Assembly (NCBI RefSeq): GCF_001005295.1
Contig: NZ_LBMK01000004.1
Location: 454,697-506,032 of the forward strand
Origin: Streptomyces yangpuensis
GTDB taxonomy: Bacteria > Actinomycetota > Actinomycetes > Streptomycetales > Streptomycetaceae
Direction: 5' to 3'
Length of the DNA: 51,336 nt
The notes under the pieces are model-generated. The model saw nothing but the letters and a program-made list of their open reading frames with translations. It made no database searches and was not told the DNA's origin. Below, piece by piece: positions 6,688 to 19,537 of this stretch (the stretch's first letter is position 1; the number at the start of each line of letters is the position of its first letter). The position numbers and the translations under genes were made by a program.

Positions 6688-9269
6688 GCAACACGGTCCT
6701 GAAGACCTCGCGGCGCAACTTCGTCGCGCACAAGGGGCGGATGGTCCTCTCGGCCGTCGCGGTCCTGCTGTCCGTCGCCTTCGTCTGCGGCACGCTGGTG
6801 TTCACCGACACGATGAACACCACCTTCGACAAGCTGTTCGCCGTCACCAACTCCGATGTGACCGTCAGCCCCAAGGCCGCCGAGAGCGGGGACGAGGCCC
6901 CCGACCGCGGCAAGCCGGAGATGCTGGCCGGCCCGGCCGTCGAGCAGGTCAGGAAGGCGCAGGGCGTCAAGAGCGCCGAGGGCGGCGTCGTCTCGATGGC
7001 CGTGACGGTGGTCAACGCCAGGAACGAGAACATGGGCTCGACCACCGGCGCCCCGACCATCGCGGGCAACTGGAGCGACAACGAGCTCAAGTCCATGAAG
7101 ATCACCTCGGGGCAGGCGCCGCGCGGCCCCACCGAGGTGATGGTCGACGCCGACACCGCGAAGAAGCACGGCCTGAAGCTCGGTGACGAGCTGCGCACCA
7201 TCGCCGTCACCGGCGACACCCGCGCCAGGATCACCGGTATCGCCACCTTCACCGTGACCAACCCGGGTGCGGCCGTCGTCTACTTCGACACGCCCACCGC
7301 GCAGCAGGCGCTGCTCGGTGCCGCCGACTCCTTCACGCACATCAACGTCACCGCCGCGGACGGGGTGAGCGACGAGCAGCTCAAGGCGAACATCGCGAGC
7401 GCCGTCGGCGCGGACACCTACAAGCTGCAGACCGCCAAGGAGGCCGCGGACGCCAACCGCAAGGACGTCGGCGCCTTCCTCGACGTGATGAAGTACGTGA
7501 TGCTGGGCTTCGCCGGCATCGCCTTCCTCGTCGGCATCTTCCTGATCTTCAACACCTTCTCCATGCTGGTCGCCCAGCGCACCCGCGAGATCGGCCTGAT
7601 GCGTGCCATCGGCGCCGACAGCGGGCAGGTCCTGAAGTCCGTGGTCGTCGAGGCCTTCCTGCTCGGCGTGGTCGGGTCGGTACTGGGTGTCGGCGCGGGC
7701 GTGGGCCTGGCCGTCGGCCTCATGGCCCTCATGGGCCAGATGGGCATGCAGCTGTCCACCGACGACCTGACCATCGCCTGGACCACCCCCGTCGTCGGCG
7801 TCGTCCTCGGCGTCGTGGTGACGGTGATCTCCGCTTTCGTCCCGGCCCGCCGCGCCGGCAAGGTCTCCCCGATGGCCGCGCTGCGCGAGTCCGGCACCCC
7901 GGGCGACAAGAAGGCCGGCCGGGTCCGGGCCGCGCTCGGCCTGGTCCTCACCGCCGTCGGCGGCGTCGCGCTCTACCTCGCCGCGGCCGCTGAGAAGGCC
8001 GCGGCCGGATCCCTGTGGCTGGGCCTGGGTGTCGTCCTGAGCCTCGTCGGCTTCATCGTGATCGGCCCGCTGCTCGCCGCGGGCGTGGTGCGGGTGCTCT
8101 CCGGCGTGGTCCTGCGGCCCTTCGGGTCCGTGGGCCGGCTCGCCGAGCGCAACGCCCTGCGCAACCCGCGCCGCACCGGCGCCACCGCCGCCGCGCTGAT
8201 GATCGGTCTCGCACTGGTCGCCTGCCTGTCGGTGGTCGGCTCCTCGATGGTGGCCTCCGCGACCGACGAGCTCGACAAGTCCGTCGGCGCGGACTACATC
8301 GTCGCCTCCGAGTCCCGCCAGCCCGTCCTGCCGCAGGCCGAGCAGGCCCTGCGCGCCACCCCCGGCCTCGACCACGTCACCGCGTACCGCGAGGTGAAGG
8401 TCACGCTGACCGCGCCCGACGGCACCAGCGAGGAGACCGGCCTCGGCGCGACCGACCCGACGTACGCCAAGGACATCCGCCGCAAGATGATCGCCGGCGA
8501 GCACGCGGCGGCCTACGGCGCCGGCTCCATGTCGGTCGGCTCCCTCTACGCCACCAAGCACCACATCAAGCTCGGTGACGAGATGACCGTCGCCTTCACC
8601 GGCGGCAACACGGTCAGGCTGAAGGTCGCGGCGATCACCAGCGACGAGGGCAACATCGACAAGGGCATGAACTACATCAGCACCGAGACCGCCTGGGCGA
8701 ACGTGCCCGCGGACCGGCTGCCGCTGCCCTTCATGCTGCTGGCCACCGCGAAGGACGGGCAGTCCGACGCCGCCGCGTACCAGTCCGTCAAGGCGGCCCT
8801 GGCCGAGTACCCGCAGTACGTGGTGCGCAACCAGGCCGACTACAAGCAGGCCCTGAAGGACCAGGTCGGCCAGCTGCTGAACATGGTCTACGGTCTCCTC
8901 GGCCTCGCGATCATCGTCGCGGTCCTGGGCGTCGTGAACACCCTGGCCCTGTCGGTGGTCGAGCGGACCCGCGAGATCGGCCTGATGCGCGCCATCGGCC
9001 TCTCCCGCCGCCAGCTGCGCCGCATGATCCGCCTGGAGTCGGTGGTCATCGCCCTCTTCGGCGCCCTCCTCGGCCTCGGGCTGGGCATGGGCTGGGGGGC
9101 CACCGCGCAGCAGCTGCTGGCGCTGGAGGGCCTGAAGGTCCTGGAGATCCCCTGGCCGACGATCACCGGGGTGTTCGCCGGATCGGCCTTTGTGGGCCTG
9201 TTCGCCGCCCTGGTCCCGGCCTTCCGGGCGGGACGGATGAACGTTCTGAACGCGATCGCGAGCGAGTAA
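6684..9269 (+). CDS. FtsX-like ABC transporter permease (861 aa)
   Basis: A long MacB-type permease with two FtsX domains. It has an N-terminal TM (~20-40), a large extracytoplasmic domain to ~265, three TMs at ~270-400 ending in the conserved VPARRAGKVSPMAALRE, one or two central TMs (~410-470), a second extracytoplasmic domain, and three C-terminal TMs ending VPAFRAGRMNVLNAIASE. The start overlaps the ATPase stop by four bases (ATGA), so the two are translationally coupled. QRTREIGLMRAIG occurs once and ERTREIGLMRAIG once, marking an internal duplication of the FtsX unit. The paralogous pair at 33465-36853 shares this design. A convergent terminator lies at 9295-9333. Confidence 0.93.
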   Translation: MSNTVLKTSRRNFVAHKGRMVLSAVAVLLSVAFVCGTLVFTDTMNTTFDKLFAVTNSDVTVSPKAAESGDEAPDRGKPEMLAGPAVEQVRKAQGVKSAEGGVVSMAVTVVNARNENMGSTTGAPTIAGNWSDNELKSMKITSGQAPRGPTEVMVDADTAKKHGLKLGDELRTIAVTGDTRARITGIATFTVTNPGAAVVYFDTPTAQQALLGAADSFTHINVTAADGVSDEQLKANIASAVGADTYKLQTAKEAADANRKDVGAFLDVMKYVMLGFAGIAFLVGIFLIFNTFSMLVAQRTREIGLMRAIGADSGQVLKSVVVEAFLLGVVGSVLGVGAGVGLAVGLMALMGQMGMQLSTDDLTIAWTTPVVGVVLGVVVTVISAFVPARRAGKVSPMAALRESGTPGDKKAGRVRAALGLVLTAVGGVALYLAAAAEKAAAGSLWLGLGVVLSLVGFIVIGPLLAAGVVRVLSGVVLRPFGSVGRLAERNALRNPRRTGATAAALMIGLALVACLSVVGSSMVASATDELDKSVGADYIVASESRQPVLPQAEQALRATPGLDHVTAYREVKVTLTAPDGTSEETGLGATDPTYAKDIRRKMIAGEHAAAYGAGSMSVGSLYATKHHIKLGDEMTVAFTGGNTVRLKVAAITSDEGNIDKGMNYISTETAWANVPADRLPLPFMLLATAKDGQSDAAAYQSVKAALAEYPQYVVRNQADYKQALKDQVGQLLNMVYGLLGLAIIVAVLGVVNTLALSVVERTREIGLMRAIGLSRRQLRRMIRLESVVIALFGALLGLGLGMGWGATAQQLLALEGLKVLEIPWPTITGVFAGSAFVGLFAALVPAFRAGRMNVLNAIASE

Positions 9270-9294
9270 CCGGCGCCGCGTTCGTCACGGGGGT

Positions 9295-9333
9295 GGGCGC
9301 AGGCCCGGGACCAGGCGTCCCGGGCCTGCGCCC
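9295..9333. terminator. Convergent hairpin terminator
   Basis: A perfect 17-bp stem (GGGCGCAGGCCCGGGAC at 9295-9311 pairing with 9317-9333) with a 5-nt loop lies between the permease stop and the end of the opposing DUF2079 gene. There is no U-run, as is common for Streptomyces terminators; it could serve both strands. Confidence 0.85.
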
Positions 9334-9368
9334 TTGTCCGTCCCGCGCCGGGGGCCCGGCGGGCCGGG

Positions 9369-10784
9369 TCAGCGGTCGGTGTTCCGCTGCATCAGGACGA
9401 TCCCGCCGGCCTCGCCCACCAGGGTGTAGCGCTCGCCGGGGTGGAGCTGGGTGGCGTAGACGGTCGGGTCCTCGCCGGCCCACTTGTTGCCGTTGTCGAT
9501 GGTGATCCAGTCGGGTACGACGCCCTTGCTGCCGCCGATCCACAGGACGCGGCAGCGGGAGGTCAGCCGGGTCAGCGGGGTGGTGTCGGCTTCCACGGTG
9601 GCCCCGTCGGGGATCCGGTCGAGGAGCTTTTCGATCGCGACGACCCGGTCGGGCTTCTCGTACGTGGCCGCCTCCGTGAGCTTGGCGGTCGGCATGCTGG
9701 TCATGGCCAGGGCGAGGGAGGCGGCGAGCACGGCCGTGGGCAGCTGGAGGGCGTAGGAGCGCAGCCAGGGGCGTTCGCCGCGGCGGACGGTGTCGATGGC
9801 GTCGACCAGGGCGAGGGCGACGACGGGCATCAGCACGGCGCTGTAGTGCCAGTCGGTGGACCAGTAGTGGTCGTCCCCGGAGAGGAACCGCCAGCCGAGG
9901 GTGGGGGCGGCGACCAGCAGCAGCGGAGAGCGCAGGGCGAGCAGGCCGGAGGTGGGGATCAGTACCCAGCCCAGCGTGGCCAGCTTGGTGCCGGCGCCGG
10001 CGAAGGGGCCGCCGCCCTCGATCTTGTGCCAGTAGCCGTAGCCCTCGGCCGCGAAGGCCGGTATGAACACGGTGAACACCAGGACGGCGAACACGCAGGC
10101 GGCCGCGGCGATGCCGAGCGCGGTCCAGGCGGTGCGCCGGTCGGTGGTGCGGCTGCGCCAGGCCACCACCACGGCCAGGGCGGCCAGCGTGAAGCCGAGG
10201 TCCTCCTTGACCAGGATCAGCGGCAGCCCCCACAGCAGGGCGGCCCGCCAGCGCCGGGCCAGGACCGCCTCCAGGGCGAAGGCCAGCAGCGGCACGGCGA
10301 AGGCGATCTCGTGGAAGTCGAACTCCACCGCCCGCTGGATGCCCCAGGACAGGCCGTACGCGACTCCGACGGCGATCCCGCGGGCCCGGCCCAGGAGCCG
10401 TCCGGCCGCCCGGGTGACGGGGACGGCGGAGAGGGCGAACAGCGCGGCCTGGACGACCAGCAGCGTGACCGGCCCGGGGAAGACCCGGTAGACGGGGGCG
10501 ACGAGCGCGATGACCGGGCTGAAGTGGTCCCCGAGGATGTTGGCCCCCGGCCCCTTCAGGTCGGCGACGGGCTCCTGGAGATGGGCGTACGCGCGGATCG
10601 CCTGCTCGAAGATCCCCAGGTCCCAGGAGGCCCAGTCCATACGCCGGAACCGGCCGACGGACAGCACGAGGTAGACGAGGAAGAGCCCGGCGGCCACCGC
10701 CCAGGGGCCGGCCCAGCGGGGTGCGGCCGCCCTCGTCGGGGCCTGGGCCGCCGGTGCCGGGCGGGCTATGGCATCGCTCGTCAC
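9369..10784 (-). CDS. DUF2079 integral membrane protein
   Basis: A polytopic membrane protein of about 471 residues with roughly ten hydrophobic segments. It carries the DUF2079 signature region near the N-terminus (FRRMDWASWDLGIFEQAIRAYA and GDHFSPVIALVAPVYR) and a soluble C-terminal tail of ~110 residues. The fold is reminiscent of GT-C glycosyltransferases, but no activity is established for the family. The GTG start at 10784 was chosen because GAGGAG lies 9 nt before it. An ATG at 10820 would add 12 residues but has no Shine-Dalgarno. The gene is divergent from mfd across ~265 bp. Confidence 0.85.
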   Translation of the reverse strand: MTSDAIARPAPAAQAPTRAAAPRWAGPWAVAAGLFLVYLVLSVGRFRRMDWASWDLGIFEQAIRAYAHLQEPVADLKGPGANILGDHFSPVIALVAPVYRVFPGPVTLLVVQAALFALSAVPVTRAAGRLLGRARGIAVGVAYGLSWGIQRAVEFDFHEIAFAVPLLAFALEAVLARRWRAALLWGLPLILVKEDLGFTLAALAVVVAWRSRTTDRRTAWTALGIAAAACVFAVLVFTVFIPAFAAEGYGYWHKIEGGGPFAGAGTKLATLGWVLIPTSGLLALRSPLLLVAAPTLGWRFLSGDDHYWSTDWHYSAVLMPVVALALVDAIDTVRRGERPWLRSYALQLPTAVLAASLALAMTSMPTAKLTEAATYEKPDRVVAIEKLLDRIPDGATVEADTTPLTRLTSRCRVLWIGGSKGVVPDWITIDNGNKWAGEDPTVYATQLHPGERYTLVGEAGGIVLMQRNTDR

Positions 10785-11050
10785 GGACTCGTGCTCCTCG
10801 GCCGTTCGGCGTGAACTCATGCGGAAAAGGACGCGGCGAGCTCAGGGGGTGGTTACGTGAACATCGTAAAGCGGGAGCAACGTCACAAGGGCGATGAGGG
10901 TCCGGGCCCGCGCCGTGGCCCGAATCCCTCGCGCGCCGGTGTGGGCTCCGTCGTAGGGTGGGAACCCCCGGCCCGTACGACGTGTCGGGTCCTTCGCGTT
11001 GCCCCCTCACGCCCGCCAGCCCCAGATCTCACCGGACGGAAAGCCTCCTC

Positions 11051-14584
<3,534 letters not shown>

Positions 14585-14601
14585 CGACGCCGCTCCCCGG
14601 C

Positions 14602-14627
14602 GGTCCGGGACCCACCGGTCCCGGACC
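14602..14627 (+). terminator. Hairpin terminator after mfd
   Basis: 11-bp perfect arms (GGTCCGGGACC at 14602-14612; GGTCCCGGACC at 14617-14627) with a CACC loop lie 18 bp downstream of the mfd stop. No U-run follows. Confidence 0.7.
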
Positions 14628-14743
14628 CGGCGGGGGCTGTGCTGCGACCCTGCAACGGTTGCGTGCATCCCCTCACTGATGGCCGGGAACGCTGTATACC
14701 CTCAGTTCCGATATCTCTTCCGCACGGCCCGTCAGGAGCAGCG

Positions 14744-15373
14744 ATGCACGGCCCCGGCCTTCCGCCGCAGCACGCCCCCCAGTCCACCTCGGGCGGTGTC
14801 GTGGCACTGCGCGTGGTGTTCATGCTGCTGCCCGTCCTGAGCTGCGGCTTCCTGGCCTGGGGCTCGATGCTGCGGCTGGCGCTGGTCACCCGCAGGTCCC
14901 GGGACTGGGGGCTGCTGGTGCTCAGCGGTGTGCTCGCGGTCGTCTGGATGACGCTGATCCAGATCGACCCCACGCCCGACGTCAACGGCTGGCAGGGCAA
15001 CCTCGGCGCCGGTGGCTCGATCCTCACCGGTTTCGCGGTCTGCGTGTACTTCCTGGTCGCCGACATCAAGCACCACGAGGCCCTGCGGTCGGTGGTGCCC
15101 GCGCCGTGGTACCCGGGGCAGCCCGCGTCCTACGGCCACCCGCAGCAGACCTCGCCCTCCTACGGCTACCCGCACTCCACGGCCCCGACCGTGATCTCGG
15201 GCCAGACCCCGGCCGTCCCGCAGGTGCCGCCGCAGCCGACGCCGCCCCCGCGCATCGGGCAGGTCCGGGCCGAACTCGACGAGCTCAGTGAGCTGCTGCG
15301 CAAGCAGACCCCGCCGCCCGGCGGCCACCACCAGGACCCGAACCAGACCGCCTTCCGGGACCCGCAGCAGTGA
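14744..15373 (+). CDS. Small multi-TM membrane protein with Pro-rich tail
   Basis: A 209-residue protein with about four hydrophobic segments between residues ~17 and 110 (LRVVFMLLPVLSCGFLAWG; DWGLLVLSGVLAVVWMTLI; GGSILTGFAVCVYFLVADI). The cytoplasmic tail is Pro/Tyr/Gln-rich and ends in a short acidic helix (ELDELSELLRKQ). The start at 14744 is preceded by CAGGAGCAGCG, and a TATACC -10-like box lies ~45 bp upstream (14695). Its stop overlaps the GTG of the kinase gene (GTGA), so it is translationally coupled to that kinase and may be a substrate or partner. Pro-rich disordered tails are frequent kinase targets, but this link is inference. Family not recognised. Confidence 0.85.
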   Translation: MHGPGLPPQHAPQSTSGGVVALRVVFMLLPVLSCGFLAWGSMLRLALVTRRSRDWGLLVLSGVLAVVWMTLIQIDPTPDVNGWQGNLGAGGSILTGFAVCVYFLVADIKHHEALRSVVPAPWYPGQPASYGHPQQTSPSYGYPHSTAPTVISGQTPAVPQVPPQPTPPPRIGQVRAELDELSELLRKQTPPPGGHHQDPNQTAFRDPQQ

Positions 15374-16953
15374 CCGACCGCCTCATCGGAGACCGCTACC
15401 AGCTGGCGAGCGTCCTGGGACAGGGCGGCATGGGCCAGGTCTGGACGGCCTACGACCGGCGCCTGGACCGGCGGGTCGCCGTCAAGCTGCTGCGCCCGGA
15501 CAAGGTCGCCGGTCCCGGCACCGTCGCGGAGGAGCTGCGCCGCCGTTTCGTGCGCGAGTGCCGGGTCACGGCGCAGGTGGACCACCCGGGCCTGGTCACC
15601 GTCCATGACGCGGGCAGCGACGGTGACGAGCTGTTCCTCGTGATGGGCTACGTCGAGGGCTCCGACCTCGCCGACCACCTGGCCGCGCACAGCCCCTACC
15701 CGTGGCAGTGGGCGGTCGCGGTCGTCGCGCAGCTGTGCTCGGTGCTGTCGGCCGTGCACGCCGTGCCGATCGTCCACCGCGACCTGAAGCCGCGCAACGT
15801 GATGGTCCGTCCGGACGGCACCGTCCTGGTCCTCGACCTCGGCGTGGCCTCGGTCATGGACACCGACACCACCCGCCTCACCAGCACCGGAACGCCCATC
15901 GGCAGCCCGGCGTACATGGCGCCCGAGCAGGCGATGAGCGGCGCGGTGGGCCCGTACACCGACCTGTACGCGCTCGGCGTGCTCCTGTACGAACTCCTCA
16001 GCGGCAACGTCCCCTTCGCCGGGTCCACCGCTCTCGGGGTGCTGCACCGGCACCTGTACGAGCCCCCGGTCCCGGTCCGCCCGCAGCGCCCGGAGGTCCC
16101 GCAGGAGCTGGAGGTGCTCCTGATGCGCCTCCTCGCCAAGGACCCGCAGGACCGGCCGTCCTCCGCGCAGGAGGTCTACGAGGCCCTCGCCCCGCTGCTG
16201 CCGGCCCCGGGCGGCCGCGGTGCCTCCGGCCCGCTCGACCCGACGCGGCCCTTCGTACGGCCCCAGGCGCCCTGGCCGGACCGGGCCGCGGTGATCCCGC
16301 CGCGGCCGGCCACCCCGCCGACGTCCACGCCGACGGGCACCCCAGTGCCGCCGACGCCCACGTCCGCGCCGACGCCGACGCGGACCCCCGCGCCGGTGCC
16401 GCAGAAGCCCGACATCCCGGGCGCGGTGGACCAGGCCCGCACGCTCCTGGACCAGGGCCGGCTCACGCAGGCCGTGGACATCCTCGGCGGGATCCTCCCG
16501 GCCGCGGCCGCCGAGCACGGCGAGCACTCGCCGGTGGTCCGCTCCCTGCGCAAGCAGTACGCGGCCACCCTGATGGACGACGGCCAGTACCGCCGGGCCC
16601 TGCCCGAACTGCGCCGCCTCGCCGAGGAGTTCCCCGCGGGCGACCCGCAGGCCCTGCGGTTCCGCTACGACGCGGCGCAGTGCCTGGAGCAGCTGGGCGA
16701 ACCGGCCGCCGCCCTGGCGGAGTACCGCTCGCTGCTCCCGTACTTCGAGAACCGCTACGCCAATCCGGACCAGGCGCTGCCGCTGGAGATCCGCCGCCGG
16801 ATCGCGCACCTGCTGCTCTCCCTCGGCGACCGGCCGGCGGCCCACGACACCCTGGCCCGGCTGCTGTTCGACGCGGAGCGCCTGCACGGTCCGGCCCATC
16901 CCTTCCCGTCGGAGATACGCCGCACGCTGCAGTGGCTGAGCCAGGTCCGCTGA
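15370..16953 (+). CDS. Ser/Thr protein kinase with C-terminal TPR-like region
   Basis: A Hanks-type kinase of 527 residues. Key residues seen are the Gly loop GQGGMGQVW, Lys39 in VAVKLL, Asp138 in the catalytic loop HRDLKPRN, metal-binding DLG (Asp156), and an activation loop with TSTGTPIGSPAYMAPEQ. A Pro/Thr-rich linker spans ~300-345. The rest (~350-527) is helical with TPR-like spacing (AVDQARTLLDQGRLTQAVDIL, ALPELRRLAEEFPAG). There is no transmembrane segment and no PASTA domain, so it is a soluble kinase with a protein-interaction module. The start GTG overlaps the upstream stop. The opposing YfhO gene ends only 12 bp beyond its stop. The target is unknown; the coupled membrane protein is a candidate. 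Confidence 0.93.
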   Translation: MTDRLIGDRYQLASVLGQGGMGQVWTAYDRRLDRRVAVKLLRPDKVAGPGTVAEELRRRFVRECRVTAQVDHPGLVTVHDAGSDGDELFLVMGYVEGSDLADHLAAHSPYPWQWAVAVVAQLCSVLSAVHAVPIVHRDLKPRNVMVRPDGTVLVLDLGVASVMDTDTTRLTSTGTPIGSPAYMAPEQAMSGAVGPYTDLYALGVLLYELLSGNVPFAGSTALGVLHRHLYEPPVPVRPQRPEVPQELEVLLMRLLAKDPQDRPSSAQEVYEALAPLLPAPGGRGASGPLDPTRPFVRPQAPWPDRAAVIPPRPATPPTSTPTGTPVPPTPTSAPTPTRTPAPVPQKPDIPGAVDQARTLLDQGRLTQAVDILGGILPAAAAEHGEHSPVVRSLRKQYAATLMDDGQYRRALPELRRLAEEFPAGDPQALRFRYDAAQCLEQLGEPAAALAEYRSLLPYFENRYANPDQALPLEIRRRIAHLLLSLGDRPAAHDTLARLLFDAERLHGPAHPFPSEIRRTLQWLSQVR

Positions 16954-16965
16954 CGGGCCGGCCGC

Positions 16966-19344
16966 TCAGGCCCGCCGGCGGGAGCCGCGGGCCCTGACCG
17001 CGGTGACCGCGGTGACCGCGAGCAGGGTCAGGGCCGCCCCGGCGACCGTCAGCCCGGGGAGCAGCCCGGGCGGCCGGAAGGAGCAGGTGACCTGTGTGGT
17101 GCCGGGGGTGAGGGGGACCGCGACCAGCCCCAGGTGGGATGCGGCGGGTCGGCCGTTGCAGGTCCAGCCGGCGATCGCGGGGACGGAGAGGACCGCCGTG
17201 CCGGTGGTGCCCGCGGGCAGGTCGGCCCGGATGCCGGAGGAGCCGGCCCGGACCGAGGTCGCGGCCGTGGCGCGCAGGGCGGCCACCGCCGCGTCGAGGC
17301 GGCTGCGGTCCAGGCAGGACAGGGTCCAGCGGGGCGGCGGGGCCGCGTCGAAGACCAGCGCCGACGAGGCGCCGCGGGAGGGCCCCATCGGCTGGAGGGC
17401 CGCCCGGCTGCGGGGGGCGTTGCCGTTCAGCCGGAAGGCCGGGCCGTCGGCGAGGCGGGCCGTGGCGTTGTACTCCGGCGCCCACAGGTAGGCCTCGGTG
17501 CCCGCGCGGCAGACACCGGGGGCGAGCGGGTCCTCGTACACGCGGGCGCCCAGCAGGAGTTCCTGGTTGGCGAAGGGCGAGTCGCCGTAGGAGCCGGGCG
17601 CGCCGGGCGTGCCGGATGCGCCGGGCGGGCGGGTCGTCACCAGCGGCGGAACCTCGGCGCGCAGCACCGAGCCGTCCGGCCGCAGGCGCGCGCCGACCGC
17701 GAACACGGCGTCGGTGACCGGGTTGTCGATGCTCTGCACGTTGCGGCCGCGCGAGGTCCAGCCGGCGCCGAGCGCGGCCATCGTCCGCGTGAACACCTCG
17801 GGGGTGTGGCTGCTGTAGTACGAGCCGCCCTCCCCGCCCAGCAGCAGCGGGTCGTTGCCCGACAGGGCGGGCCGGCCGGGGTCCGTGCGGTACGCGGGCC
17901 AGCCCCCGGCCGCCGCCAGGGCCGCGGCGCGCGCGGTGTGGGAGGCCCCCCAGGACGGGTAGTCGTCGAGGCCGCCCAGTTTGCCCTTGTGGCCGAAGGC
18001 GGTGGTCGCCGCCGCCTGCGCGAGCAGGACCAGGGCCAGCAGTCCGGCCGCGGGCAGCGCCGCCCGCCGGTGGCGCAGCGCCCACCAGGCCGCGCCCGCC
18101 GCCACCAGGCCGCCCGCGAACAGCGCGTACCCCCAGGCCGTGGTCAGGGTGCTGGTGCGCGCCCACAGGGCGGCGGCGGCCAGGACGCCCGCGCCCGCGG
18201 CCAGTGCCGTCGGCCGCGGCGGCCCGCCGGCGAGTGCGGTCCAGGCGGCGATGACGGCGATCCCGGCGAGGACGAAGGTCTGCCGGTACGGGCTGCCGTT
18301 CGGGGTGGCGAACAGGTGCCAGGCCAGATGGGTCGGCGCCCACTGCAGGGAGAGCGCCACGGCCGCCGTCAGTCCCGTCCACCACAGCCGGTGGCGCGGC
18401 GGCACCGTCCGGTGGAAGGGCAGCGCGGCGACCAGCAGCAGCGTGCCGGTGCCGACGAAGACGGCGGGGGAGGAGAAGGAGTACGTCCCCGGCAGCAGCC
18501 GGGCGAAGAGGTCCGCCCACGGCACCGGCCGGAACTCCTTCACCCACCCCGGGTAGGCCTGCCCCGAGCTGAGGAACAGCGGGAGCAGGACCGGCGCCGC
18601 CAGCGCGATGCCCAAGGCGGTGCTCCCGGCCGCCCGGGCGATCACCGCGGTCCGGGTCCGCAGACCCTCCCGGGTCAGCACCACCCGTACCAGCAGCACC
18701 AGAGCGGCGCCGAGCGTCGCCATGTAGGCGGTGTAGAAGTTCGCGGTCCAGCAGACGGCGACGACCAGCGGGGCGAGCAGCACCCGCCGCCCGCGCAGCG
18801 CCCATTCACCGGTCAGGCACAGCAGCGGGAAGGCGATCAGGCCGTCCAGCCACATCGGGTTGTAGGAGGCCTCGATCACCGACCAGCCGCACAGCGCGTA
18901 GGAGGCCCCGAGCAGTCCGGCCGCCCACCACGGCCCCCGGCGGAGGGTGCGCAGCAGCCAGGCCATGGCCGCCGCGGCGGCCGCCGTCCTGAGGACGGTG
19001 ACGACGTACACGGCCAGGTCGATGCCGGAGCGCGGGAAGACCGCGACGAGGACGGAGAACGGGCCGGTCAGGTAGGTGCCGAGGTCGGGCAGGAAGCTCG
19101 TGCCGTAACCGGACTGCCAGTTGAACAGCAGCCCGCCCTGCGCGCGGCCGTGCAGGAGGTCCCACAGGTGCGCGTGGAAGGGCACGAACTGATTGCCGAG
19201 GTCGTTGACGCTGCGGTGGCGCGGTCCGTACGGGAAGACGCGGGCGGCGGCGTCCCCCGCGCACACGGCCACCGCCGTGAGCAGGGCGGCGAGCGCCGAA
19301 CCGGACGGACTGCGGTGGCGCGGCGAGCGGTGCGGTGTCGACAT
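16966..19344 (-). CDS. YfhO-family membrane protein
   Basis: A 792-residue polytopic membrane protein. The N-terminus carries the YfhO landmarks (NDLGNQFVPFHAHLWDLL, LFNWQSGYGTSFLPDLGTYL). About 12 TMs follow to ~450, then a large extracytoplasmic domain with beta-rich segments, then a C-terminal TM and a basic RGSRRRA end. YfhO proteins resemble GT-C-fold glycosyltransferases; in Bacillus the homologue is implicated in lipoteichoic acid modification. No Streptomyces function is assumed. ATG at 19344 was chosen as the first Met before the basic/TM1 region; the open frame extends upstream without homology. It is divergent from the lipoprotein gene at 19538. Confidence 0.88.
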   Translation of the reverse strand: MSTPHRSPRHRSPSGSALAALLTAVAVCAGDAAARVFPYGPRHRSVNDLGNQFVPFHAHLWDLLHGRAQGGLLFNWQSGYGTSFLPDLGTYLTGPFSVLVAVFPRSGIDLAVYVVTVLRTAAAAAAMAWLLRTLRRGPWWAAGLLGASYALCGWSVIEASYNPMWLDGLIAFPLLCLTGEWALRGRRVLLAPLVVAVCWTANFYTAYMATLGAALVLLVRVVLTREGLRTRTAVIARAAGSTALGIALAAPVLLPLFLSSGQAYPGWVKEFRPVPWADLFARLLPGTYSFSSPAVFVGTGTLLLVAALPFHRTVPPRHRLWWTGLTAAVALSLQWAPTHLAWHLFATPNGSPYRQTFVLAGIAVIAAWTALAGGPPRPTALAAGAGVLAAAALWARTSTLTTAWGYALFAGGLVAAGAAWWALRHRRAALPAAGLLALVLLAQAAATTAFGHKGKLGGLDDYPSWGASHTARAAALAAAGGWPAYRTDPGRPALSGNDPLLLGGEGGSYYSSHTPEVFTRTMAALGAGWTSRGRNVQSIDNPVTDAVFAVGARLRPDGSVLRAEVPPLVTTRPPGASGTPGAPGSYGDSPFANQELLLGARVYEDPLAPGVCRAGTEAYLWAPEYNATARLADGPAFRLNGNAPRSRAALQPMGPSRGASSALVFDAAPPPRWTLSCLDRSRLDAAVAALRATAATSVRAGSSGIRADLPAGTTGTAVLSVPAIAGWTCNGRPAASHLGLVAVPLTPGTTQVTCSFRPPGLLPGLTVAGAALTLLAVTAVTAVRARGSRRRA

Positions 19345-19537
19345 GGTGGGCCGACCCTGGCAGCACCGGGGGAAGCGGGAGTGGCCGCGGAATGGCTGCG
19401 ACACGAACAGACACGTACCCCGGACACCCTGCGAATCGTTGGTCGAAGCGGTGGCCCGGGCCACCCTTACTGCATACCATCGATCACCGCACGGCCCTTG
19501 TGCATTGACGCACAATCTCCCGGCCCTGGAGGCTCCT

